A stretch of 12,865 bases of DNA, from the NCBI GenBank assembly GCA_041165345.1, contig JBEANQ010000059.1:1-12865 (forward strand). The letters run 5' to 3'. A program made the translations under genes and the position numbers. Each line of letters starts with the position of its first letter. The stretch's first letter is position 1. Of this stretch, positions 6,603-12,865 are shown in pieces. This stretch comes from JBBKWH01 sp041165345 (GTDB lineage: Bacteria > Pseudomonadota > Gammaproteobacteria > Pseudomonadales > Moraxellaceae). The notes under the pieces were generated by a model. That model saw only the letters and a list, made by a program, of their open reading frames with translations, made no database searches and had not been told where the DNA came from.

Positions 6603-7316
6603 ATGTTTAACGTAAAGCGTAGTGTAGTACTGATTAGTGTCTTGCTGCTTGGACACACAATCGCTCATGCTGACACCGTGACCGGCGACTATCGCCTGAT
6701 GGGTAATATGTCGACATTATCGACTTCGATTACCTCAATCAATCAGGACTTAACGATTCACGTCAAACCTATCGACATGGCCGGTCAGTTTGATTTTTTA
6801 TTCAGCACAGTGACTGAGCCGTCGTTTCACTCTGATGATGAGTCGATTATTAATGAACACGCTATTGAAGGCATGATCAGTTATCGACACCCGTTCGGTG
6901 AGCAGATTCATGCGATCGGTGGAGTGTTTTTCAATCGAAATCGTACAATCACTGAGCATTATATGTGGGCAGTGTTAGGTGCAGACTATGACTTTGATCT
7001 ATCTGACGATTGGTCAGTTGATACCACATTCATGGCTAAAAAAAATATACAGCATGGCAGGGTATTTTATGGCTTAGAAAGTGAGTTGGCATATCAGATT
7101 CTTCCTACTTTAGAACTGGCAATTCATGCACATCGTTTTGAGGAGCTGGGGGAGTTTGATGACACACCAGCCATTCAATCTGAGTATGGCGCAGACATGG
7201 CGTATCATATCGACGATACTTTTGAAACCGCCTTATCTTATGAGCGCCATACTGAGGACGATGATCATGAAGGACGCTGGGCGATACTCAGCATGTCTCT
7301 CAGTACCCATTTTTAA
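6603..7316 (+). CDS. Predicted outer-membrane beta-barrel protein
   Basis: A 237-residue exported protein. MFNVKRSVVLISVLLLGHTIAHA is a typical signal peptide, with likely cleavage after A23. The mature part is acidic and shows many short alternating polar/hydrophobic strands separated by charged turns, for example AIGGVFFNRN, YMWAVLGADYDF and WAILSMSLSTHF. It ends in Phe, as the C-terminal strand of barrels handled by the BAM complex usually does. Its size suggests a small barrel of about 8-10 strands. ATG 6603 is chosen because AAGG lies eight bases upstream and it gives a clean signal peptide; ATG 6582 and the TTG at 6528 are less suitable. It is the last intact gene of the AT-rich block. 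I could not place it in a named porin family. Confidence 0.75.
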   Translation: MFNVKRSVVLISVLLLGHTIAHADTVTGDYRLMGNMSTLSTSITSINQDLTIHVKPIDMAGQFDFLFSTVTEPSFHSDDESIINEHAIEGMISYRHPFGEQIHAIGGVFFNRNRTITEHYMWAVLGADYDFDLSDDWSVDTTFMAKKNIQHGRVFYGLESELAYQILPTLELAIHAHRFEELGEFDDTPAIQSEYGADMAYHIDDTFETALSYERHTEDDDHEGRWAILSMSLSTHF

Positions 7317-7362
7317 GGTTACGCTGCCCACAACAGCCGCATGATGCTAAGGGTTTGCTGTG

Positions 7363-7384
7363 AATAGAGCCACCGCTCTATTTG
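7363..7384 (+). terminator. Possible terminator after the outer-membrane protein gene
   Basis: AATAGAGC-cacc-GCTCTATT is a perfect 8-bp stem with a 4-base loop, followed only by TTG. It lies 47 bases after the stop. The U-tract is short, so termination may be inefficient; the stronger terminator at 7448-7473 lies downstream. Confidence 0.5.
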
Positions 7385-7386
7385 CA

Positions 7387-7446
7387 GATTGAAGGCAGAC
7401 ACTCATTGGGGCAAAGATGGCACAAGAAATCGGTTGGATGAAATAA
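7387..7446 (+). pseudogene. Orphan 3' end of a metalloprotease gene copy (direct repeat copy 2)
   Basis: Bases 7387-7437 match 2710-2760 at 46 of 51 positions. Read in the same frame it gives D-stop-R-Q-T-L-I-G-A-K-M-A-Q-E-I-G-W-M-K-stop, against D-L-N-Q-T-L-I-G-A-K-T-A-Q-E-I-G-W-L in the intact gene. The in-frame TGA (7390-7392) and the lack of any upstream homology make it non-functional. One of the two core differences is synonymous (ACG/ACA) and the other is Thr to Met, so the core is little decayed. It ends at a TAA one base before the A-tract of the strong terminator, suggesting that this was once the native end of the gene. Confidence 0.85.
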
Positions 7447-7447
7447 C

Positions 7448-7473
7448 AAAAAAGCGGCCTCAGCCGCTTTTTT
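7448..7473. terminator. Bidirectional rho-independent terminator downstream of topA
   Basis: AAAAAA-GCGGC-ctca-GCCGC-TTTTTT is a symmetrical terminator with A and T tracts on both sides, able to work in either direction. It lies 19 bases past the topA stop (minus strand), and also directly after the plus-strand orphan gene end. Confidence 0.9.
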
Positions 7474-7491
7474 GTCGTCATGGGATAGCGA

Positions 7492-10224
7492 TCACACCCA
7501 CTTTGCACCATCCCATGTCAACGCCCATTTGGTGGCTTTGCCATCTTTTTCGGACGCCACATATTGGCTAGCAGCCTTACGACTAAACTTGACCAAAGCA
7601 GGGTTGCCATCGGGGTCGGTGTCGGGGGCTTGCAGCAGGTACTGGTGTTTGTCGTCCAGTTGGTCTTTGACTGAGCGCAGCTCGGCAATGGTCGGTGCGC
7701 GGGTTTCACGGACTTTGGGAAACTTACTGGCTGCCAAAAACAGCCCCGCCAAACCGTCACGCAACACAAAGTGGTCGTCATGTTTGAGCGAACGCACATG
7801 GGGCATTGGGATCGCGTCTGCACGCGGTGGCGCAGGTTGGCCGTTTTTCAATACTTTACGGGTGTTTTCGCAGTTGTTGCAAGCAAAGTAGGGTCCAAAG
7901 CGGCCGGTTTTGAGCTGCATGTCGCCGCCATCGCATTTCTCACATGGAAAGCTCGGGCCGTCATAGCCTTTGATTTTAAACTCGCCCGCTTCTACCACAT
8001 GGCCGCTACAGTCGGGGTTGTTGCCACAAATATGCAATTTACGGCCACCGTCGATGAGGTAGCTGTCCATCGCCGTGTCGCAAATGGGGCAGCGTTTTTT
8101 GGACATCAGGTCGGCGGTTTCGGCGAGATCGTCATCAGCGGCTAAGGCGGCAATCGATTCTACCGCAGCAAGGTTACGGGTGCCTTTGCACCGCTCTTTG
8201 GGCGGCAGGTTGTAGCCCGAACAGCCCAAAAACACACCGGTTGAGCCTGTTCGAATTTGCATGGGGCGTTCGCACAATTCACACGCGACTTCAGGCACTT
8301 CGACCGGCTCATTACGACGCATGCCCTCGCCGTCTTGGCCTTTGGCATGGGCGAGCTTTTGTTTAAAGTCGCCATAGAATTCGTCGAGGACGTTTTTCCA
8401 GTCACGCTCGCCGTCCGCCACTTTGTCGAGCTGGCCTTCAAGGTCAGCCGTAAAAGCGTAGTCCATTAAGTTGCTGAAGTTTTCATTCAGCCGGTCAGTC
8501 ACAATGTCGCCCATTTTTTCGGCGTACAGACGACGGCTGTCCAGTTTGACATAGCCGCGATCTTGAATGGTCGAGATAATCGCGGCGTAGGTTGATGGAC
8601 GGCCAATGCCACGTTTTTCGAGTTCTTTGACCAAGCTGGCTTCAGTAAAGCGTGCCGGTGGCTTGGTAAAATGCTGGCTTGGGTCAAGTGCCATGAGCTG
8701 CAAGACGTCACCCACCTTCACCGCAGGCAGGAGTAGGTCATCGTCTTGTTTATTAACCGCCGAGACACGGGTAAAGCCATCAAACGTGAGCGTACGGCCC
8801 CGCGCGCGCAGCTCAACATCGGCTGCGGTAACGGTCAAGTTAGACGACAGATACTCAGCCGATGGCATTTGACAGGCCACAAATTGCCGCCAAATGAGGT
8901 CGTATAGGCGCTGGGCGTCACGTTCTAGCGTGGTGATTTGGTCGCCGGACACTGCCACGTTGGAGGGGCGTATTGCTTCATGCGCTTCTTGTGCGCCTGC
9001 TTTGTTGCCATAAAAATTGGGCGTTGCTGGCAGGTATTTTTTGCCAAAACTGTCTTCAATATGCCCACGCACCATCGCAATCGCGTCTTGGCTTAAAAAC
9101 GTCGAGTCGGTACGCATGTAGGTGATAAAGCCGCCTTCATACAGCCGTTGCGCCATCATCATGGTTTTTTTGACCGAGAAACCCAAGCGCGTGCTGGCTG
9201 CTTGTTGCAAGGTCGAGGTGATAAATGGCGCGGTTGGGTTGGTTTTGGTGGGCTTGTCTTCACGCGCCGTAATGACGTATTGCGCAGGCTTGAGCACGGC
9301 CAGCACGGCATCGGTCTGGGCTTGGTTTTTAAGCTTGAGGGTTTTTCCCGCTTGCTTGGTGGCTTCTAGCCGAATGGGTGCGGTGTGATACTGGGTATCA
9401 GCGTGAATTTCCCAGTATTCTTCAGGAATAAATGCCCGAATTTCACGCTCACGCTCGACCACCAGCTTGACCGCCACCGATTGCACCCGACCGGCTGACA
9501 AGCCACGGGCGATTTTTTCCCACAACAGTGGCGAGACCATGTAGCCCACGACCCGATCTAAAAAGCGTCGGGCTTGCTGGGCATTCACTTGGTCAAGGTC
9601 CAGTGTGGTGGGGGTTTTAAAGGCTTGTTGAATGGCGTTTTTGGTGATTTCGTTAAACACCACGCGTTTATATTTTTCGGGCTTGCCCCCAATCACTTGC
9701 TGCAAGTGCCATGCAATGGCTTCACCTTCGCGGTCTAAGTCGGTTGCGAGGTAGATTTCATCGGCTTGGGCCGCCAGTTTTTTCAGTTCACTGACGACGT
9801 GTTCTTTACCCGGTAACACCTCATAGTGCGCAGCCCAGCCCTGCTCTGGGTCAACACCCATGCGGTTAATCAACGCGCTTTGGGCCTTGGCTGCTTTTTC
9901 GTCATCGGTTTGTTTGACCCGTTTGGTGGGTTTTTCTGCGCTGCTGTCTGTGGTTTTGTCGGCGATTTTACCGCCACCACTGACAGGCAAGTCACGCACA
10001 TGACCAATACTGGATTTGACGATAAAGTCACTGCCCAAGTATTTATTAATGGTTTTGGCTTTGGCAGGCGACTCAACGATCACCAACGCACGAGCTTTGC
10101 GGCCTGTACTGGGCAGCGTCGGTTCGTCGTCGTCAAACGTTTGAACGGCCACCGTTTTTTTGGCGGGCGCACGGCTGCCTGCCTTAACGGTGTTTTTGGT
10201 GGTCGAGCGAGGACGGGTTGGCAT
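7492..10224 (-). CDS. topA: DNA topoisomerase I (type IA)
   Basis: A 910-residue enzyme that relaxes negatively supercoiled DNA through a single-strand break. The Toprim domain has E51 (IVESPAKAKTI) and D162-L-D-R-E166. The catalytic tyrosine is Y369 in FITYMRTDS, with R371 next to it, and HEAIRP follows at 415-420. Three four-Cys zinc fingers are complete: C648/C651/C668/C679, C712/C715/C733/C739 and C761/C764/C782/C785. Residues 800-910 form a further C-terminal domain. A basic, Thr/Ala-rich extension of about 43 residues precedes the usual start, and a Lys-rich insertion lies at about 87-115 after the Toprim start. The nearest Shine-Dalgarno-like AGGA is 13 bases from ATG 10224, which is long. 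It follows the upstream four-gene cluster by 43 bases and ends at a strong terminator. Confidence 0.98.
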   Translation of the reverse strand: MPTRPRSTTKNTVKAGSRAPAKKTVAVQTFDDDEPTLPSTGRKARALVIVESPAKAKTINKYLGSDFIVKSSIGHVRDLPVSGGGKIADKTTDSSAEKPTKRVKQTDDEKAAKAQSALINRMGVDPEQGWAAHYEVLPGKEHVVSELKKLAAQADEIYLATDLDREGEAIAWHLQQVIGGKPEKYKRVVFNEITKNAIQQAFKTPTTLDLDQVNAQQARRFLDRVVGYMVSPLLWEKIARGLSAGRVQSVAVKLVVEREREIRAFIPEEYWEIHADTQYHTAPIRLEATKQAGKTLKLKNQAQTDAVLAVLKPAQYVITAREDKPTKTNPTAPFITSTLQQAASTRLGFSVKKTMMMAQRLYEGGFITYMRTDSTFLSQDAIAMVRGHIEDSFGKKYLPATPNFYGNKAGAQEAHEAIRPSNVAVSGDQITTLERDAQRLYDLIWRQFVACQMPSAEYLSSNLTVTAADVELRARGRTLTFDGFTRVSAVNKQDDDLLLPAVKVGDVLQLMALDPSQHFTKPPARFTEASLVKELEKRGIGRPSTYAAIISTIQDRGYVKLDSRRLYAEKMGDIVTDRLNENFSNLMDYAFTADLEGQLDKVADGERDWKNVLDEFYGDFKQKLAHAKGQDGEGMRRNEPVEVPEVACELCERPMQIRTGSTGVFLGCSGYNLPPKERCKGTRNLAAVESIAALAADDDLAETADLMSKKRCPICDTAMDSYLIDGGRKLHICGNNPDCSGHVVEAGEFKIKGYDGPSFPCEKCDGGDMQLKTGRFGPYFACNNCENTRKVLKNGQPAPPRADAIPMPHVRSLKHDDHFVLRDGLAGLFLAASKFPKVRETRAPTIAELRSVKDQLDDKHQYLLQAPDTDPDGNPALVKFSRKAASQYVASEKDGKATKWALTWDGAKWV

Positions 10225-10267
10225 GAGCGGCTGGTATTCCTAAAAAACAATTATGACGAATTGGGGG

Positions 10268-10726
10268 TCAGGGCTGCATCTGCTGAGCCAGTGACGTGAG
10301 GGTGGTTTTCATGGTCTCAAGCGCTGTACCGTGCAGGTCAGCGGCTTCATCCCAATATAAACCAATGCTATTGGCTTGCATATCAAGCGCCTGTGCGCCA
10401 GCAATGGCCACGGTGTGCCCGTTTAAACGAGGGTCACCCAACAGGACATGCAACACGCCATCGACCACGGTGGCTTGCAACAGCGATAAGCGAGCCGCAG
10501 GCAAGACCATGTGGTAGTAGGCCATCATGCCGCCTGCATTGCCATTGCTGGCTTTGTGGCCGGTCCATGCAGGAGCCGGTACTAATCGGGGGTGCAGTCC
10601 CATTTTACGGGCGCGGTCACGCAGCTCACCAAGGGCTTTTTCACGCGGGCTGATCCGTAGTCCAAGCAGACTGCCCAATACAAACAAAACGATCAGGGCA
10701 ATCACCCACATGGCAGTGCTATTCAT
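10268..10726 (-). CDS. Small membrane-anchored hypothetical protein upstream of topA
   Basis: A 152-residue protein with one N-terminal membrane segment (residues 6-23, after MNSTA). A basic juxtamembrane helix (SPREKALGELRDRARKMG) follows, and the C-terminal domain is mixed alpha/beta with no recognised catalytic motif. Positive charge after the segment suggests that the C-terminal part is cytoplasmic. ATG 10726 has GGAG six bases upstream. Its start overlaps the stop of the upstream gene as ATGA (4 bases), a classic sign of translational coupling. The family was not recognised. The fused arrangement with the cysteine-motif gene and the proximity to topA imply co-expression, not a shared function. 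Confidence 0.8.
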   Translation of the reverse strand: MNSTAMWVIALIVLFVLGSLLGLRISPREKALGELRDRARKMGLHPRLVPAPAWTGHKASNGNAGGMMAYYHMVLPAARLSLLQATVVDGVLHVLLGDPRLNGHTVAIAGAQALDMQANSIGLYWDEAADLHGTALETMKTTLTSLAQQMQP

Positions 10727-11421
10727 GGAAAACTCCGGCGTGACTGATCTGCGGACCGAAAGTATTGGTCATAGACATGATCAAGCTGCTGGTCGATAGA
10801 CGCCGACAGGTTGCCCGACAGTGTAAAGAAACTCAAGAGCGCCCGTGCATTGGCGTCGTTTTGCACATGGCCTGTAATACGTTGCCAAAATGCGTGGTTA
10901 ACCAATTGTAGGGTTTTAAAATGATGAATCAGTTGGGTCAATGCCCAATCAGGGGCTTTGCCTTCATGGGCTTTAAAATATTGTTGCATTAAATAAAACG
11001 ACACCATGCGCAAGGTTTGTTCTTCAACCGAGGCAAACGGCAAATGATGCCGTGCAGCAGGTCGCAACATCCCAAACACAGGACACGCACTGCTGGCCAT
11101 CACCAAGCCCATCAGTGAGCGTACACCCTCTTCGACAGTCACCACTTTGCGGTATTCTCGCATGGGGCTAATGACCCCCACATCAATTCGCTTATAGGTC
11201 GCCGTGGCAGGCAATGCACCCAATAAGGCATGTACATCTAAGGCAGCCGGACAGTGGCTGTGCAAACTGGGATTGAGTGGGCAGTTTTGGCACTGCTGAT
11301 AGCCCAATTTTGTCCAATCAGGGGCAGTGGCAATCCGTCTGGAATCTGGTTTTCGGTCTAAATCAACACACACACGCGTCGCGGGCGCATCTGGAAATTC
11401 GAACTGATATTCGATTTGCAT
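10723..11421 (-). CDS. Conserved-looking hypothetical protein with CxxC...C motif
   Basis: A 232-residue, probably cytoplasmic protein without signal or membrane segments. The N-terminal 40 residues look beta-rich (MQIEYQFEFPDAPATRVCVDLD). A cysteine motif follows, C44-x2-C47-P-x8-C57-P-A-A-L-D, with a further C113 in SSACPVFGMLRPAARHHLPF. Four cysteines with His125/His126 close to C113 could bind zinc or an Fe-S cluster, but this is inference. The C-terminal half is helical and aromatic-rich. ATG 11421 has AGG about nine bases upstream. It lies 16 bases after the MOSC gene and overlaps the next gene by 4 bases, so it is surely in the same operon. I recall similar proteins as an uncharacterised family but cannot name it safely. 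Confidence 0.8.
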   Translation of the reverse strand: MQIEYQFEFPDAPATRVCVDLDRKPDSRRIATAPDWTKLGYQQCQNCPLNPSLHSHCPAALDVHALLGALPATATYKRIDVGVISPMREYRKVVTVEEGVRSLMGLVMASSACPVFGMLRPAARHHLPFASVEEQTLRMVSFYLMQQYFKAHEGKAPDWALTQLIHHFKTLQLVNHAFWQRITGHVQNDANARALLSFFTLSGNLSASIDQQLDHVYDQYFRSADQSRRSFP

Positions 11422-11437
11422 GGTGACTGCCTATTGT

Positions 11438-12295
11438 TTAGGCCAACACCGTCAGTGGTTGGCCTTTGCTTAAAAATGGAGCCTGTCCTTGCTCGTCTTG
11501 GTTCTGCCAATCAGTCTGAACGAGTCCGCCATGCTGGGCAAGCACCCCACGCAAAATTGCGTTTTGGCCAAGATAGACTTTGCCATCGGCCAAACGACGC
11601 TGGTTGGCCAAAAATCGTAAGAAACCGTCCGTGGGTTGCTGAGTGTCAGGATCAAGACTTGGAATCACACAGCGGGTACAGGGCTTGACCAAATCCAACA
11701 CCACATCACCCATACGGATCTGCCGCCACTGGTCTTCTGCAAACGGGGCGCAATCCCCACCAATCACCACATTGGGTCGAAAACGCCGCGCGTCAACAGG
11801 CGAACCCCACGCAAGGGACAGCGCGTCGAGAGACGCTTGACTGATGACCAAAATCGGAAAGCCATCCGAAAAAGCCGTCACATGTCCGTCACCCGCATAG
11901 CGAGGGTCGACAACGCGTTGCGCCGTATCAGGGCAATAGACCAACCGAACCGACTGGCCTAACCATGCCGATATCTGTTGATCAACAGCGGGCAAAACGC
12001 CCTGCCCGATCACCGTGTCGCCCCAAATGCTGACGGTCTGCGGACGTGTCGGCTGTGGCACCGCTCGCAACGACTGTTCATGCCACGACACACTCAAGCC
12101 CTGCGAATGGTATTCTGCCTGCAACGCCCCCATGGCCGCACATTGCCGCTGACTGACAAACTGACCGGCGTCATCAATCAATACCCAACGGCGATCACCT
12201 GCCAAGCCAAAGGCATCCAGCGGAGCCTGTGTGAGCTCAACCCCTTGTGCAGACTTGAGCGGATACTGCCATAATTGCTGGATAAACAAGGTCAT
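11438..12295 (-). CDS. MOSC-domain protein, YcbX/mARC-like
   Basis: A 285-residue protein with an N-terminal MOSC beta-barrel domain (IQQLWQYPLKSAQG, residues 5-18; GLAGDRRWVLID, 30-41) and a C-terminal MOSC domain (about 120-285). The molybdenum-cofactor cysteine region is K204-P-C206-T-R-C209, followed by SLDPDTQQP. RFRPNVVI (171-178) is also typical. Related YcbX and mARC enzymes reduce N-hydroxylated compounds; E. coli YcbX carries an additional C-terminal ferredoxin domain that is absent here, so electrons must come from a separate partner. I chose ATG 12295, which gives the canonical N-terminus and starts one base after the upstream stop; ATG 12343 would add 16 residues that overlap the upstream gene. 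GGAA lies eight bases upstream. Confidence 0.9.
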   Translation of the reverse strand: MTLFIQQLWQYPLKSAQGVELTQAPLDAFGLAGDRRWVLIDDAGQFVSQRQCAAMGALQAEYHSQGLSVSWHEQSLRAVPQPTRPQTVSIWGDTVIGQGVLPAVDQQISAWLGQSVRLVYCPDTAQRVVDPRYAGDGHVTAFSDGFPILVISQASLDALSLAWGSPVDARRFRPNVVIGGDCAPFAEDQWRQIRMGDVVLDLVKPCTRCVIPSLDPDTQQPTDGFLRFLANQRRLADGKVYLGQNAILRGVLAQHGGLVQTDWQNQDEQGQAPFLSKGQPLTVLA

Positions 12296-12296
12296 G

Positions 12297-12865
12297 CTAG
12301 GGTTTCCATCGAAAACGAAAGTCATGTGTTTCAGTCGCGACATGAGGTTGCATTTTTAGATCATTCATTTGAACCGTGCGAACCACTTTGACATGTGCTG
12401 GCCGAAAACTTGCGGGTTGAATCTCTGCTGTAATCAGCAGTAATCGACTACCACTGAGTACCGGCAATGCGGTCAAATCACGGTCACTCAACACGTGCGT
12501 GTCACCCAGTGCCTGTGTGATGTGCGGCATAATATCTAAAATATTGCGTCCCGAAACCGGCTGTTCCGACTGATAAGTCACCGACAACAAGGGGCCTTTT
12601 TGGTATAACCCGCTATAGGTCACGGTCTCACCCATCACGTCACGTGCATGAATATACTGCACTCCTTGCGGCGTTTGCAGTGCAACATTAGGTTCTAGCG
12701 ACACCCCCATCCATGGACAGCTCCATTGACACCAATACGCAGTGACATGATTGAACACCCATTGCTGCATCTGATCAGCATCTTGAACGCGTGCAGTCTC
12801 TTGTACCGGTAAGTGCTGCCGCCAGTATTGATAATACGGCTCAACCTGATCAACCGACTGTACAG
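12297..12865 (-). CDS. Hypothetical protein, C-terminal part (runs off right edge)
   Basis: The frame is open from the window edge to TAG at 12299-12297, so at least 188 residues of the C-terminal part are present and the start lies outside. An internal ATG at 12770 is not a likely start because the frame continues upstream without interruption (PYYQYWRQHLPVQE and so on). The visible part is Trp/Tyr-rich at first (YWCQWSCPWMGVSL), then beta-rich, ending HDFRFRWKP. No membrane segment or known motif was recognised. It ends one base before the MOSC start codon, so both are in one operon. Confidence 0.75.
   Translation of the reverse strand, partial: VQSVDQVEPYYQYWRQHLPVQETARVQDADQMQQWVFNHVTAYWCQWSCPWMGVSLEPNVALQTPQGVQYIHARDVMGETVTYSGLYQKGPLLSVTYQSEQPVSGRNILDIMPHITQALGDTHVLSDRDLTALPVLSGSRLLLITAEIQPASFRPAHVKVVRTVQMNDLKMQPHVATETHDFRFRWKP

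Larger units (their letters stand above)
2710..7437. mobile_element. Candidate acquired cassette bounded by direct repeats
   Basis: About 4.7 kb lies between the two copies of the metalloprotease gene end. Its genes are all on the plus strand, facing the minus-strand genes to the right, and are AT-richer than either flank (17-25 of 60 G+C in sampled lines against 35-40 in the flanks). No integrase, transposase or terminal inverted repeats were found, so this is not a recognised element type. Insertion into the gene end, or rearrangement after tandem duplication, are both possible. The boundaries are those of the repeats; the mechanism is inferred. Confidence 0.45.

Noticed and set aside
2710..7437. 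Classical insertion sequence, integron or prophage explanation for the block.
   Set aside because: No transposase, integrase, terminal inverted repeats, attC-like sites or phage genes were seen; the flanking repeats are homologous gene ends, too long for a transposon target duplication.
7389..7571. Plus-strand open frame of 60 codons covering the orphan gene end.
   Set aside because: It reads through the orphan repeat in a different frame from the metalloprotease, crosses the strong terminator and enters topA antisense; not a gene.
7472..10299. Several long plus-strand frames antisense to topA (for example 7771-8145 and 9826-10299).
   Set aside because: They are shadows of the GC-biased topA coding sequence, with low-complexity composition and no ribosome sites or family motifs.

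Overview
The window looks like the chromosome of a gammaproteobacterium, most likely Moraxellaceae or a close relative. This is inferred from protein character (a DUF6586-like protein, a short single-RRM protein, a TopA with three four-Cys fingers and an extra C-terminal domain) and not from a database match. The flanks are moderately to highly GC-rich: bases 2281-2340 contain 40/60 G+C and 9481-9540 contain 35/60. No rRNA, tRNA, CRISPR, transposase or integrase gene was recognised, and no stretch over 300 bases lacks a gene.

Layout. Positions 1-1814 hold four small minus-strand genes: a left-edge partial hypothetical, a 93-aa hypothetical, a DUF6586-like protein and an RRM RNA-binding protein. 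A divergent plus-strand gene at 2005-2778 encodes a membrane-anchored metalloprotease with an HExxH motif. From 2893 to 7316 there is an all-plus, AT-richer block (sampled lines: 3301-3360 is 23/60 G+C, 5401-5460 is 17/60, 6061-6120 is 21/60). It holds two tandem four-repeat DUF347/COG4705 membrane proteins, an OmpR-family response regulator overlapping its histidine kinase, and a signal-peptide-bearing predicted outer-membrane beta-barrel. From 7492 to the right edge everything is on the minus strand: topA, a small membrane-anchored protein, a cysteine-motif protein, a YcbX-like MOSC protein and a right-edge partial gene. The last four (10268-12865) are packed as an operon, with gaps of 1 and 16 nt and one 4-nt ATGA overlap. 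topA follows after 43 nt.

Main observation. The last 51 bp of sequence encoding residues 236-252 of the metalloprotease (2710-2760) reappears as a direct repeat at 7387-7437 (46/51 identical; 40/42 over the core). This second copy is a dead 3' end: it has an in-frame stop, no upstream gene, and ends W-M-K-stop two bases before the topA-side bidirectional terminator. The AT-richer block therefore sits between an intact and an orphan copy of the same gene end. The simplest reading is that the metalloprotease gene once ended next to the topA terminator, and that the block was inserted at, or rearranged into, its 3' end.

The block has the composition of one envelope module: sensor kinase, regulator, two paralogous polytopic inner-membrane proteins of unknown function and an outer-membrane barrel. 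That these act together is inferred from co-orientation, spacing, base composition and the flanking repeats. The signal and any transported substrate cannot be read from the sequence.
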